A DNA stretch of 64,000 bases, from positions 22,706,898-22,770,897 of the forward strand of contig NW_020312966.1 in the NCBI RefSeq assembly GCF_003265705.1. Reading direction: 5' to 3'. This document shows positions 11,240-22,150 of this stretch, in pieces (within the stretch, counting starts at the first letter, position 1; every line of letters begins with the position of its first letter). The notes below the pieces were generated by a model. The model made no database searches, was not told the DNA's origin, and saw nothing but the letters and a program-made list of their open reading frames with translations. A program made the translations under genes and the position numbers. Source of the stretch: Callorhinus ursinus. Taxonomy: Eukaryota; Chordata; Mammalia; Carnivora; Otariidae.

Positions 11240-12720
11240 CATGAACTTCCTTGATGGGGGGCACTGTGCTAAACTTTGGGGAAAAGATGGAGAAAACAGC
11301 CTCTCACCTTCAAGGGAGTCCTGGCTGAATGTGGGAGAAAAACATGGAATGTGATTTGTCTCCTAATGCGGTTATGGGCAATGACAAGGTAAGTGTCTGA
11401 ATGTTAAGGAGACAGAAACACTGGGAATGCCAATCTCAGCAAGGAAGGCAAGCATGGTACATACTACCAAGAGGAGGTTACAGGTCAGCAGAATGTTGAG
11501 GAATGCCAAAATTGGAGTTAGCTGTGTGGAGAGGGGACCGACTTGGACAAGGATATGACCAGCAAAAGGAGAATTTTGAGCTCAGGATGAGGGCAAGAAA
11601 GGGTATGCCAGAAGGTATACATAAGGGGCAAGAGACAGGCATTAGGTTGTGGAAGGCTTTTTCTGCTCTGCCCAAGGAGATTGGACTTTGCATGGAGAAC
11701 TACTAAGAGAATGGATGCAAAGCAAAGACATGACTTAGTTTTTCAAAAACGAATACCAGTGGCCATACAGGAAATGCATCAAAATTCAAGCAAGTGGGTA
11801 GATGTTGGCTTAATTCTTTGAGACCGAGAACTAAAAGGAGATTATTTCTGAGGGGTTGGCAGGTTCTGGCAACCTGGTGCTGCATTCAGTTTGGGATACG
11901 CTGAGCTGAGCTTAAATACTCCAGGAAATGCGTAGAACAGTTGGGAAGAGCGAGTTTGAACTTGAGATTGAAACTTGAGAAGGACAGTTGAGATCAGGAA
12001 GCTCTTCACGGAAGAATGTATGGCCTCTGGCCATGTTCACTGTTTCCCGTGTTCCCTTGCTAGAAATAAACTCCATGAGGGCAAGGACTTTCCTTGCTTA
12101 TTTCGGGATCTTCAGCACCTAGATCTGCTCCCGGATCACGGTGGGCACGTAGGAAATATTTTCTGCAATGACTTATTATTTAGAATTGTTGTTGAAGGAG
12201 CTTTGTTTGGATAAGATCCCTTCTTATTTGGAGTGGAAATGAGAGAGGGAATAGAGTGGAATTCTAAGCCAGACACTGGGTCAATGATGCCATTCAGTGC
12301 TGAGAAGGAAGCCCCAGGGAATTAGGAGATGGTGGTATTGGCCAAGACAGCAGAAGAGATTGTAGAAAACCGTGTTAAATGTCACAGAGCACTAGCAAGG
12401 AATTTATGAATGGCTGACCTTCTGGAGAGGTCTAGAGTGGGTCCAGTGCATAGGCAGAAGACAGCCAGAGTGCCGAGAACTGAGGAATTAAATGAAGTGA
12501 GAATATCATTAATTACTCCTTTCAGACACTTGAGATGGACAAGGAGCAAACAATGGCTGCCAAGACATATATATTGGAAGGGAAAATTTTATGTCTGTGT
12601 AGTTATTAAGGGATGCTCAGTAATGGTGGAGCAAGCAACTCGTATTGAAGTAGAGACTGATCATAGAGGAGAGAGAGAATGGAGGTAGAAAACTTAGAGA
12701 GGATATAAGACCAAGTTGTC
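11240..12720 (-). repeat. Long antisense L2 LINE remnant, interrupted
   Basis: Read on + this is the reverse complement of L2, starting at GGCACTGTGCTAAACTTTGG near 11260. It continues through GGCTTTTTCTGCTCTGCCC (about 11656) and GAATGGATGCAAAGCAAAGACATGAC, given by position at 11709-11734, to the GTGTTAAATGTCACAGAGC stretch near 12372. The segment about 12000-12230 is foreign (see the sense L2 end at 12050). Similarity is weak but ordered along the whole length. Outer limits are approximate. Confidence 0.65.
12050..12190 (+). repeat. L2 3' end, sense, lying within antisense L2
   Basis: CTCCATGAGGGCAAGGACTT near 12071, then CAGCACCTAGA and GTAGGAAATATTTTCTGCAATG to about 12172, is the typical L2 terminus in + orientation. 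It interrupts the antisense L2 that runs before and after it. Confidence 0.75.
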
Positions 12721-13944
12721 TTGTTGCAAGCTGTATCCTGAGTTTCCTGCATGCACTGAGTACAGAGAAGACATTCCATAAATCCTTATTAAGTGAATGA
12801 ATATATTGTTGAATGAGATCATGATAAAATAAATGAATACGCAGGGTCCAGATCAGGGAACAAGTAGCTTTGAATGAGAGGTGGGCTCATCTGTGTCTCT
12901 GCCTTACTTCTTCCGGGTGATCATGGCTTGATTCCCGCCTACATTTATTCTTCTTTTCTGGATATTAAGGGGCTAATGGCTTTCTGTGCCCCAATCTCCT
13001 TTTTTTCTCCTATACTCATACTTTTGGTGTTCTTCTCTCCTTACATAAAATGAGACATGCTGTAAACACACACCCATGTGTGTGTGTCCACGTCCCCCTC
13101 TTCTAGCTAAGCTCTTCGGTTCCCGCTGGCTCTTCATGCCTTGTGTCACTCACCCCATCCTACTTACACCTGTCCGTCCTCAGCTCTAGAGAGACAAGCC
13201 ACCCTCTTGGCATACCCACCCACCCCCTGTTTGGCCTCCTTATCCCACTTCTGAGCATTATATGGTTTGAGATTCCTAGGCAACCCTTTCTGTTGTTTTG
13301 CAATCAAACCTGCTCCCTGCCTCTTGTAAAATGTAAGGGAAAATCTCGCCTCCTTTGTGAAATTATCAAAGACCCCTCACAAAATAGTAACTGCATGGTA
13401 TAACTATAACTCATCCGCTGTTTTTTGAGTGAATTGACGTCCATTCGTTTTCCATGGAGACAAGCAGGTCATATGGCATTTACTAGGCATAGGTACTTCT
13501 CAAGGGCACACCCTCAACTGCCGATCATTTTCCTTTACACGTGCTGGAACTTCTTTTTCTCCTACTCATAGGCATGTGAATAAGAATTATGCTCAGTCAT
13601 CGCTAATAAATGTTATAAACCCCAACATGGTTAGCAGTAACAAATATTTTTTTTTAAATCATGCCAATATTCCAGATTCTCTGAATAGGAGAGCACAATT
13701 AAGTCAGACTTAAGCTAAAGGATAGGAAACTTTATGCTGCATGGCTGTAGAATGAGTCCTAAATGTAGTCCTAAATTAGGACTAGCCTTCTTATCAATAT
13801 GATTTTCTGACAATAGTGTAATTAGACAGGGTGTCCCCTCACTAAATTCATTGCTAAATCCAAAATAGCAGTTCAAAGCTTATGCCTTGTTCTTGACTGA
13901 AGAGCAATGTAGGTAATGTTAATTTACTTTACAGAAGTCATATT
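12721..13944. other. Mostly unique non-coding DNA
   Basis: About 1.2 kb. The first 90 bases (ending AAGTGAATGAATATATTG) could be another faint L2 terminus. The rest has no nameable repeat and no convincing coding frame. Confidence 0.45.
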
Positions 13945-14275
13945 AATTGTCCATTACTGCATAACAAATTACCTTAAGACATTGACAATTAAAGGACTTT
14001 TTTGGGGGAAATTGTCTTGTATCCTTTCTGTGGATCAGGAACCTGGGAGCAGTTGAGCTGGGTGGTTTTGTCTTGGGGTCTCCTACAAGGTTTCAGTCAA
14101 GATGTCAGCTCACTGTCTTTTATATTTAGCCTGAGATCACATGCCCTCGTATTTGCAATCTTTTATTACTTACACAAGTCAGCCCTATTCATTATGGGAA
14201 GGGACCCCACAAAGGCATCAATACCAGGACCCAAAGATCTCTGAGAATCCTGTCGACTGGAAGTCTAAAGTTTTG
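13945..14275 (-). mobile_element. Antisense LTR fragment, MaLR/MLT1-like
   Basis: It begins CCATTACTGCATAACAAATT ACC, continues with CTGTGGATCAGGAACCTGGG near 14030 and GTTTCAGTCAAGATGTCAGC near 14090, and ends with a CAAAGGCATCAATACCAGGA stretch near 14210. This is the reverse complement of an MLT1-type LTR with an internal deletion. No coding internal region is attached. Confidence 0.65.
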
Positions 14276-14497
14276 TAGAACTAATATAAGAAGGAGCTAC
14301 ATGTATGCATACAGAGGTATATCATATATTCAAACATTTTTAGATTATGTGTCCATATATCTGGTTTTCCTACTAGGATCTCTCTTCTAATATAGATACC
14401 TTGTTTACTTCCAAATATTTTCACTCTCAATACTTAACGCCTCCACTATAATTAGTACTCAACAAAGATTTACTGATAATAAAAAGGAGATGTCTAT

Positions 14498-14542
<45 letters not shown>

Positions 14543-15144
14543 CATACATATATTTTTAGATTTGCTTTTAAACATTTCAGAGAGAGCTAGAAGTCCAGAT
14601 TGGTTTTGACTTCAGCCAAGTCAGTTGTCTGTATTTACTCCAAATGCCCGTGCATGATTTCAAGGGCATAATGGATACTGCAGAGGCATTCAGTCTTCCT
14701 CCCAGAAAACTGGAACCCCTGCTGGGATGTGGATAGCAGATGTGTAGTCCTGCCCCTGGGGACTGTGCTGTATTTCTGGATTAGATGTTCATTAAGAGAA
14801 AGTGGTGTAGTGTCGATGAGTTTTATACGCAGGATTTACCACTAATGCTTTCCAGGCCCACAGGAACCTTCTCTACTTGGTTCCCCTCCACTAACCTGAA
14901 GGGACTTAAAAACAGCCTTGGGAAGTCTGGGAGTGGCATCTGTATGGAGATTTTGTCAAGTAATCTTCTGACTTGAAGCAAAATAATGGCCTAGCAAAAC
15001 CTTGTGCATGCCGCATGCATTCATTTGCAGCTACGTAATGCAGAACAAGGGGTACAAGCACATTGGAACAGGTCAGCATCACCTCAGTCTCACCCCACTT
15101 CAGGGACATCGTGCTGTAACAGGCTGATTAGGACTCGGGGCCCA
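14276..15144. other. Unassigned DNA with a compound dinucleotide repeat
   Basis: Apart from the microsatellite at 14498-14540, I see no nameable element. The 130-codon open frame starting at 15004 runs into a MIR and is judged not to be a gene. Confidence 0.5.
14498..14540. repeat. Compound (CA)n(TA)n microsatellite
   Basis: About 6 CA units pass directly into 15 TA units. TA-rich tracts of this kind can form cruciforms and are often polymorphic. Confidence 0.95.
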
Positions 15145-15300
15145 GAGGCAAGTCATGTAATGCACCTGCATCTTCGGTTGCCTCCTCGCCTTATAAAAAT
15201 AAAGATATGGCGGCTGACACCTCTCCAGGATTCTTGTGACAAATGGGTAATAAAACTCCAAGCAAAAGCCCTCTATAAATACAAAGCAGCACTAGATGGA
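15145..15300 (+). repeat. MIR SINE fragment, sense
   Basis: GCAAGTCATGTAATGCACCT, then TTGCCTCCTCGCCTTATAAA, TCTCCAGGATTCTTGTGAC and AGCCCTCTATAAATACAAAG keep the MIR order (splice-like core, Cys-Ala rich poly-T region, 3' segment) at moderate divergence. Confidence 0.75.
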
Positions 15301-15727
15301 GCATGCTCTGACATGACGATACGCTCTAACAGGCAGAAATACTTTCAGGATAATTTTGCAATTTTTAACAACATCTTCAATGACACTAAGGCCTAAGTAA
15401 TTGCATCTTCAAGAAATCCATTCTGTGGTGGACATGCTTTCAACATATCTGTGTGCACCTTGACACTTCTTTGTGTGGCAAGACCAGTGTTGTTTGATTA
15501 GGTCAGGGCCCATGGTGTCAATGCCAATGACACTTGGTGCATCCGGTAACCAAAAGGACTGATAGAAAATAGGTTAGTCACTGGTCCGCTTTGGTCCTGA
15601 TATCCTTCAACTCTGCCCGCTCGATCCCCTTCGAATTCTGCCTCGTGAACAATGATACCCTGGGTTTGTCTAGTGGAGATTAAGGGCTTTCAATCAGAAT
15701 GTTTTCCAGACTGTTCTTTTTAAAAAG
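15301..15727. other. Unassigned non-coding DNA
   Basis: About 430 bp upstream of an L1 fragment, with no nameable repeat. Confidence 0.5.
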
Positions 15728-16505
15728 AACCCTTGTGCAGTGTTGGTGGGAATGCAGATTGGCTCAACCACTGTGGAAAACAGCATAGAGGTTCCTCAAA
15801 ACATTAAAAATAGAACTGCCATATGATCCAGTAATTCCACTATTGGGCATTTACACAGGGAAAACAAAAACACTGATTCCAAAAGATACATGCATCCCTG
15901 TGTTTATTGCAGCATATTTACAATAGCTAAATTATGGAAGCAGCCCAAGTGTCCATCAATAGATGGATACATAAGGAAAATGTGGTATATATATACCCAA
16001 TGGAATATTACACAGCCATAAAATGGAATGAGATCTTGCCATCTGAGACAACATGGATGGACCTAGAGGGTATTATGCTAAGTGAAATAAGTCAGATGAG
16101 AAAGATAAATACCATATGATTTTACTCGTAAATAGAATCTTAAAAAATGAATAAACGAACACAAAGCAGGATTGAAACTATAAATACAGAGAGCAAGTTG
16201 ATGGTTGCTAGAAGGGAGCAGGTGGGAGCTGGGCAAAATGGGAGAAGGGGAGAGGGAGATAGAGGCTTCCAGTTATGGAAGGAGTAAGTCAGGGGAATAA
16301 AAAGCAGAACATAAGGAATACAGTCAATGATATTGTCATTGCAATGTACTGGGACAGATGGTAGCTACATTATGCTGAACACAGCATAATGTATAAACTT
16401 GTCAAATCACTAAGTTGTACACCTGAAACTATGTAACATTGTGTGTCAATTATATTCAAATTAAACAAACACAAAAAACAAAAAATGAAACAAAAAAATA
16501 AATGA
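15728..16505 (+). mobile_element. 5'-truncated older L1, sense
   Basis: It starts at GTGTTGGTGGGAATGCAGAT (15742) near the end of ORF2, carries the IYTMEYYTAIKW-like region around 15980-16050 with several frame breaks, and continues into a 3' UTR. That UTR ends GTTGTACACCTGAAACTATG near 16412 and an A-rich tail to 16505. The 3' UTR is different from that of the copies at 1-2275 and 38380-38617, so it belongs to an older subfamily. I did not find a clear TSD. Confidence 0.9.
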
Positions 16506-16814
16506 AAGTCAACTGTTGGATGACCTACTTATGCACCCCCACCCCCCCATAAACAAGGGCAGGTGTGTGGGGTGAAGATGTCAAAACACTTTCTATTGAG
16601 GAAGCAGGACGGAGGTGGGAGGCAGTAATCATATTTGATTTTGTAACATCCTACCCCTTTGTATAAATATGCTTTTTGACAACACATTCTTAGTGGATTG
16701 AAATTTATTTTCTTCTGAAGGCTTTGGAAGAAGTTTAGGAAAGTTGGAAAGAATTATGTTAAATCTTCTATAATAAATAGAAACTTTCTGGAAAGTAGCC
16801 CAGAAATGTGGAAG
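16506..16814. other. Unassigned non-coding DNA
   Basis: About 310 bp following the L1 tail, including a short C-rich run near 16537. Nothing else could be named. Confidence 0.45.
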
Positions 16815-16965
16815 GACATTAGAATTGGAATCCCAGTTTTGTTAACTATTAACTGTATAAAATGGACAAGTGGTTTCTTACCATAACTTCATAGAGAAGA
16901 AAAATGAGACATAAATATTAATATCTACCTGTGTATGAGGATTAAGTGAGATAAATGTGGGTCTG
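16815..16965 (+). repeat. MIR SINE fragment, sense (degraded)
   Basis: CCATAACTTCATAGAGAAG, AATATTAATATCTACCTGTG and GAGGATTAAGTGAGATAAAT keep the MIR 3' order; the upstream half is very diverged. Confidence 0.55.
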
Positions 16966-18194
16966 TATTTTGAGTATTTTGAGGTCAGCCATGGATTAGG
17001 GCTTTTTAAAAAATTAAATGGGCCTATCCAAATGTGTGATTAAAAATTTTTTCAGGGTGTATTGTTTGGTATTTACAGCAAAGGAAGAATGTATTTAAAA
17101 TTGATTCTTAATCATATTTTCATTCTTTTAAACTGTTCTGCCTCATTTTCTTTGTGATAATAACTATAATTATATCCATTCCTCATTATAAAGCTGCTCC
17201 TTTTTCTTCCTTGACATTCTGCCTTCATTGAGTAATGAGGGTGAAGCTATGCTTGAGATTATTTATAAAATTCAGGAGATTGAAAAGGAAGGCTATATGC
17301 AGTCTGCATTGTATGCATTATTCCAGGGTTCTTACCTACAAAACAAAGTTGCCAAAATTTGCATTTGTATCAAAAGCTAAGCGCCTATTTCTACATGTGA
17401 GCTTCTAAGGATCAGGTCAAAGCTGTTCTGTCTAATTTTGGTCAGTGCCTCACTATTGTCTTACCTTGAAACACCAAGATCAATTTTACTATTCTTCTCT
17501 CTTCCAATCCCTCAAGCTTTTCAGTTACTACTGAAGTATTTTTTTCCCTTTGTTTTTATCTTATGTCTGGAGTCCTCAGTAGAGATTTTGGATGGATAAT
17601 ATTCCACTTACAGTCTAGCTTGTCATGGTTAAAATTAACGTTTTCATAAAGGGAGAAGTCTAGACTATTTTTCAGACTTAAGGCTTTGGGGAGTGGGGCT
17701 TGTGGAGGAAAATGACTTCTGATATATGCTTATAAATAATCATGTGTCTATAATTAATAGATCATCTATAGGTAATTCATCTTCTTATGTATTGCCTGCT
17801 AGAAATGACCTTGTGTTTCCTGACACATTTTCAAATGGAATGCTTTGGTAAGCCTGTGCCTGTATTCCTGCATTGTTTTATCAAGTCATATGTCAATTTG
17901 GCATTTTCTCCTTCTCTTCTAATCCTTCCCTTTCCTTTATTTGAAGTAATTGTCTAGTTGATAGAAAACCATTTACTCTGGTTACTTAATTATTTCAAAG
18001 GGAAAGAAATTTTAGTATGCAATGATCTTTTTATATATCTCCTACAGACTCAAAATACTCTCCACTCTTTTCCCCCTTCCTAGCTCATGTCATCTCCCAC
18101 TCCCACTCCATGGCACCCTGAGTTATTGAATACATGTACATTATAGCATTGTCTTTTAGTCTGTATTGTAATTGTGTGTTTTTCTAGTCTGTTG
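16966..18194. other. Unique AT-rich non-coding DNA
   Basis: About 1.2 kb with no nameable repeat. 17100-17350 has several TAAT-type homeodomain-like motifs, which are expected by chance in such AT-rich sequence. Confidence 0.45.
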
Positions 18195-18316
18195 TCCATA
18201 GTTTCAGTGAATTCCTTGAGGATGTGGACCCTATCTTATTCAACCCTATTTCCTGCACACAGCAATGTGAGTGAGCGTAATTAGCTCAGGAAATATTGCT
18301 TGAGTATAAATAAATA
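18195..18316 (+). repeat. L2 3' end, sense
   Basis: GAATTCCTTGAGGATGTGGA near 18210, then CACACAGCAATGTGAGTGAG and a terminus ATAAATAAATAAATG, follow the L2 3' end layout at high divergence. Confidence 0.6.
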
Positions 18317-18898
18317 AATGTCAGCTACCTTTTGTTTATATTCAAAGGTAGTTTTATCTATTGTCATTACTGCTTTTACCCAATCTCACTTTTTTTCAGT
18401 TAGTTTCTAAATAACAACATCAACAAAAAAGTGAAAATAAATTCATTCTTAGACCAACATGCAAAGGTTAGAACCAGTTTCACTGTATAGTTCATTTTTT
18501 AAAAATTAAAAATGTTTGTTTCTGTATTATTTACTACTCTTACCAAAGAAATCTCTGAACTGAACGTCGAGTCATCAGATTTCTTTTATTATTTTTAAGA
18601 TACTCTTTAAATCCCAGCAACTAATCTTGATGGAAATTAATTAAGTTACATCCAAAACATTATAAAAGCCTATCATTTGAAGGTACCTTGGAGTTCATCT
18701 GTTTCTTAAAAACTTGGTAATGAAACGAATTTAGATTTATTGATATTTATGCACCCAGGAAGGAGAGGTGGAATGTTCATTTATGTCTCTCATTCCAAAT
18801 AGAAGGTATGGAAGGAAAGTAGAACATATTTGAGCTTTCAGAACTGAGTTCATGTTTACAAGACTGAGAAGTCTGGACCACAGTGTGATTTAGAGGTG
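18317..18898. other. Unassigned AT-rich DNA
   Basis: About 580 bp with no repeat or coding signal recognised. Confidence 0.5.
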
Positions 18899-19200
18899 AC
18901 ATATTAGTTTATTTCTGGTTCACACAAATCTGATGTGTTTGGCATAGGCTTTTCTCCATTCCAGGCTTCAATTCCACATGCATCCATCCTCCAGCAGGGA
19001 TATGGCAGTGTGAGCAGCTGTGTGGGTGGCATCCCAGCTCTTAATCACCTGGGACCCAAACAACATACATCACTTTTTGTCTTCTGTATTTGGCTAAAAC
19101 TAGTCATGTGGGCCTGCCAGACCTTATGCTGGCCAGTCTCTACCAAGTTACTCCTCCTGATCACCACACACTAGGTGCCCAGTCTTCTTCTATATATAGT
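18899..19200 (-). repeat. Possible ancient interspersed repeat, class uncertain
   Basis: TATTAGTTTATTTCTGGTTC at the left, AACTAGTCATGTGGGCCTGC near 19099 and a TATAGTAGACTC-type right side resemble the ordered parts of an old antisense LTR or hAT-type repeat (dinucleotide ACTAGTCACATGG-like core). I cannot name the family. The 79-codon open frame inside is not gene-like. Confidence 0.4.
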
Positions 19201-20325
19201 AGACTCACCTCTCTCTAAGGAAGCCAACACGAATACCATCTAATCTCTTCATCCAGTTCAAAGGGTGAAGTCACTAATTATACCCATCAAGGAGAAAGGG
19301 ACCAGAGATGGAAATTCACTAGTAATCTCTCCCCCAGATAGTTTTGATCAAGTATGCTGCATCCAATTGCCTTTCAGGATCAAACCCTGTACTAAGTGGT
19401 AAATCAAATTTTTATATATCATGATTCACTTGTCTGTAGAGACCAAAAGCGAAGAACAAACAAAAACACATGAAAAGTCCCCATGACATTGCTTTTTCAA
19501 TAATTTCTCATAGAAAATGTCAGTGTTGTTGGTTCATACCCTTAGAAGGACCAGCTATAGTCGGTCAAGATTTAACATCCATTGAGTTAGGACCTTTGAT
19601 GTGCTTAACTCTTATTTTTTTGTTGTTTTCGGTAAAAGCTAAGGTGTTCATTTTTAGGCACTCATTAAAAATTGAGGCCATTTCACTAGCTGTGAAATGA
19701 TCCCTGCATCTCCCCATTCAAGTACATCATAGGATGATGGAGGCACAATTAAAATTAATACCTTTCTTTATGAAGGCTGGACTGATAAAATTGTACAAAG
19801 TAGCCTGAAAATAATGTGCTGAAGGGTTTAGCTTTCCTTCACCTTCAGTCAGAGCCTCAGAATATTATACAAAGTCACAGGCTGCAAACTGTAGCAAGAG
19901 GTGGGCAGACAGCAGTGCATGTTTGAGGGTTTATCTTCTCTGAGCTCTTTGAGGCTGAGCAAACATGGTTATCCATGGACTGTTTCTGAGCTTACATTTG
20001 ACTAAAACCTAGGTTCAAACCAATTAGCAAAGTTCAACTATACAATAACAGGATTAGGGAAATGATTATAGGGCCATTTGATACCTCTATAGGAAAACAG
20101 CAGCTATTAGCCCAAAGCCATCCCTTAAAACTTTTCTAAGAAGAACATGTAACAGCAAATAGCTCAATCTGAATGTTCAGTCTGATACTTTCTTGTTGAA
20201 GGCATAAACTATGTCTTTAAGTGCAAACAGGACCCCAACATTGATTCGAGAAGGTGCTTTGTGAACTAAGGGGGCCATGAATGCTTTTTATGCAACCCAG
20301 GAAAATTTATTTTCTGTCTCTGCCT
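19201..20325. other. Unique non-coding DNA
   Basis: About 1.1 kb. No repeat family or coding signal recognised. Confidence 0.5.
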
Positions 20326-20342
20326 TTTTTTTTTTTTTTTTT
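20326..20342. repeat. Poly(T) run
   Basis: Seventeen Ts in a row. No SINE or L1 body follows on its right, so it is not a retroposon tail that I can support. Confidence 0.85.
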
Positions 20343-20426
20343 AGTGGACAAAATCCAGCCTCAAATTTGGGTCTGTGCTTTGTAGGAGCCAGTGGAAACA
20401 AAGAAGTGGTTCAGTTAGTGCGTATA

Positions 20427-20503
20427 AAGGAAGGAAGGAAGGAAGGGGAGAAGGAGAGAAAAGAAAAGAGAAGGAAGAATAAAAAAAGAAAAGAAAAGAA
20501 AAA
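20427..20503. repeat. Polypurine (GGAA)n/(AAAAG)n tract
   Basis: Five GGAA units grade into GAAAA-type units, giving an essentially all-purine strand of about 77 bases. Such mirror-like purine tracts can form triplex DNA; this is inference only. Confidence 0.93.
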
Positions 20504-20694
20504 CACCAGTTTTCTCAGTCCTAAAGTCTTTTCTGGAACTGACAGCTAGAAGAAATTTCTCCCATGTGGGTACCAGATACAAGGGATATGAATTAAGTCT
20601 TTTAAAACTTATTGACAATAAATGTGACATTAAACTCCCAATGACTTTTACTTTTAATATGTCATGATTATGGTTATTAAATCTTATAATATCC

Positions 20695-20820
20695 CATAAT
20701 CCATTTATTCAACAACCATTGGTTGCCTGTATAATCAACGCTCGGTGGTAAGGGAGAAATGGTGAACGGGACACACTGTCCCTTACCTTCAGGGTGGAAA
20801 TACAGGCAATTTAGCCCTAT
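20695..20820 (-). repeat. L2 3' end, antisense
   Basis: TTATTCAACAACCATTGGTTGCCTG near 20706, then CTCGGTGGTAAGGGAGAAATGG and CTGTCCCTTACCTTCAGGG, is the reversed L2 terminus (ATTCAACAAATATTTATTGAGC-type). Diverged. Confidence 0.65.
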
Positions 20821-21719
20821 GATTGGAGACACCAATCCAAGATGGCCAAGGGGGAGAGTGCTAATGGGAAACATCTTCTAAGCCCGTGGTCAAACCTGCA
20901 GGGTCCCTGAGGGAAGACAGCCATGGCCATGCCACACAGGAGCCAAAAGAAAGGACAAGAGACAAGATAGCAGATGTAAGCATGTAGTTATATTAGGAAA
21001 AACTGTGTTAAGGAATCTGACCTTCCTCCTGGGGACAGTGGACCCAAGTGAAATTTCATGGAAGTAATTCTGTGACTTAAGGAAAAAAAAGAAAAGGAAG
21101 GAAGGGAAACCTGCCACAACACTGAACTCCAACCACACCATTGTGATGACCCTTAACAAAACAAAATGTTTATGGAGTGCTGGGGGTGGGGGGCAGGGAA
21201 ATTTAATGCTTGTTGCATGTAACCTGTTACCAGTCCTTACTACAGCAGTTGGTTCCTACGCCGGGAGAGACTAGATGGCAAAGGACACGGCCAGTCCCCT
21301 TGCAGGCTGGTGACTTTTACGCTCTGCCATCCTAGCACAGGCCACACAGCCAACGTGGCTACTTGTAGCCATGACTGCAGTAGAAATGCACCACAGACCA
21401 GGAACATGTGATGGCCTTGCAACGTGTGCTTATCACAGATGCCTCATGTGTTCTGCCCTCCGGTGAAGGAAGACAGCTCTCTGCATCCAAATGAATACAA
21501 CCACTTTACAAACCATCAGTGAGTTTTTTGTTAAAGCTATGTCTTCCATGAACTGAGGACGGAGAGTTTTGCTTTCCTTAGAAAACGGGGACTTGGAAAT
21601 TTCTCTTCCCTGGGTGTCAGAAGAAGGAGAAAAAGCACATGTCCTATAGGCAAGCCTCACCCTTTCCAAGGACGCGCCAAGTCTCCCAGACATCGCGGCC
21701 TCACCCTTGCCCAGACATA
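20821..21719. other. Unique non-coding DNA
   Basis: About 900 bp. A homopurine patch occurs near 21083-21107. No nameable repeat or credible coding frame. Confidence 0.5.
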
Positions 21720-22150
21720 CCCAGCCACCAGAGATTGTTCTCTCTTGGAGCTGGAAGTTAATGGCTTTACCGAATGAAAAATTAAAATACTTACGTAATA
21801 ACGTTCAGTAACATTGTCTGCCATCTGATAATGCACAGAAGTGGGGCAATTATGCATCGCCTCGGGTGGCTGATGAGGCCACTTCACATTTCAGGCATTA
21901 TCTGATAATGCCCTTGCCTGTATCCAAGTGCATCGTTGTAATTATGAGCCGTAAAGAAAGTGGTGTGTGTGGATGGGGGAAATAGCTTTAATTATTTAAT
22001 TTGCTCATGTGACAACATGGCCCTGTCACTGCCGTTCCTGCAAATTCACATCCGGCCCCAAACATGCCGTGCCTCCATAGTTTGGTACCTCTCTGCATGG
22101 GTTCCAATGTAAAGTCTGGGAAACCATGTAATTATCACTTCAAGTGAAGA
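21720..22150. promoter_or_regulatory. Candidate distal regulatory element (unproven)
   Basis: A repeat-free 430 bp block with dense palindromic factor-like sites. TTACGTAA (PAR-bZIP type) is at 21791-21798. ATCTGATAATGC occurs twice, at 21823-21834 and 21900-21911; its ATCTGATA core is a known palindromic GATA-factor arrangement. A perfect 9-bp inverted repeat with a one-base centre covers 21894-21912. TAATTA-type homeodomain cores are scattered near 21936 and 21990. TCACTTCAAGTGA, a symmetric NKX2-like site, is at 22135-22147. The motifs are seen directly; enhancer function and conservation are inference. Confidence 0.35.

Noticed and set aside
15004..15396. 130-codon + open frame
   Set aside because: Its second half is MIR SINE sequence, there is no recognisable domain, and no splice or promoter context supports it.
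20326..20342. Poly(T) run as the tail of an antisense retroposon
   Set aside because: No SINE, L1 or processed-gene body follows and no target repeat was found.
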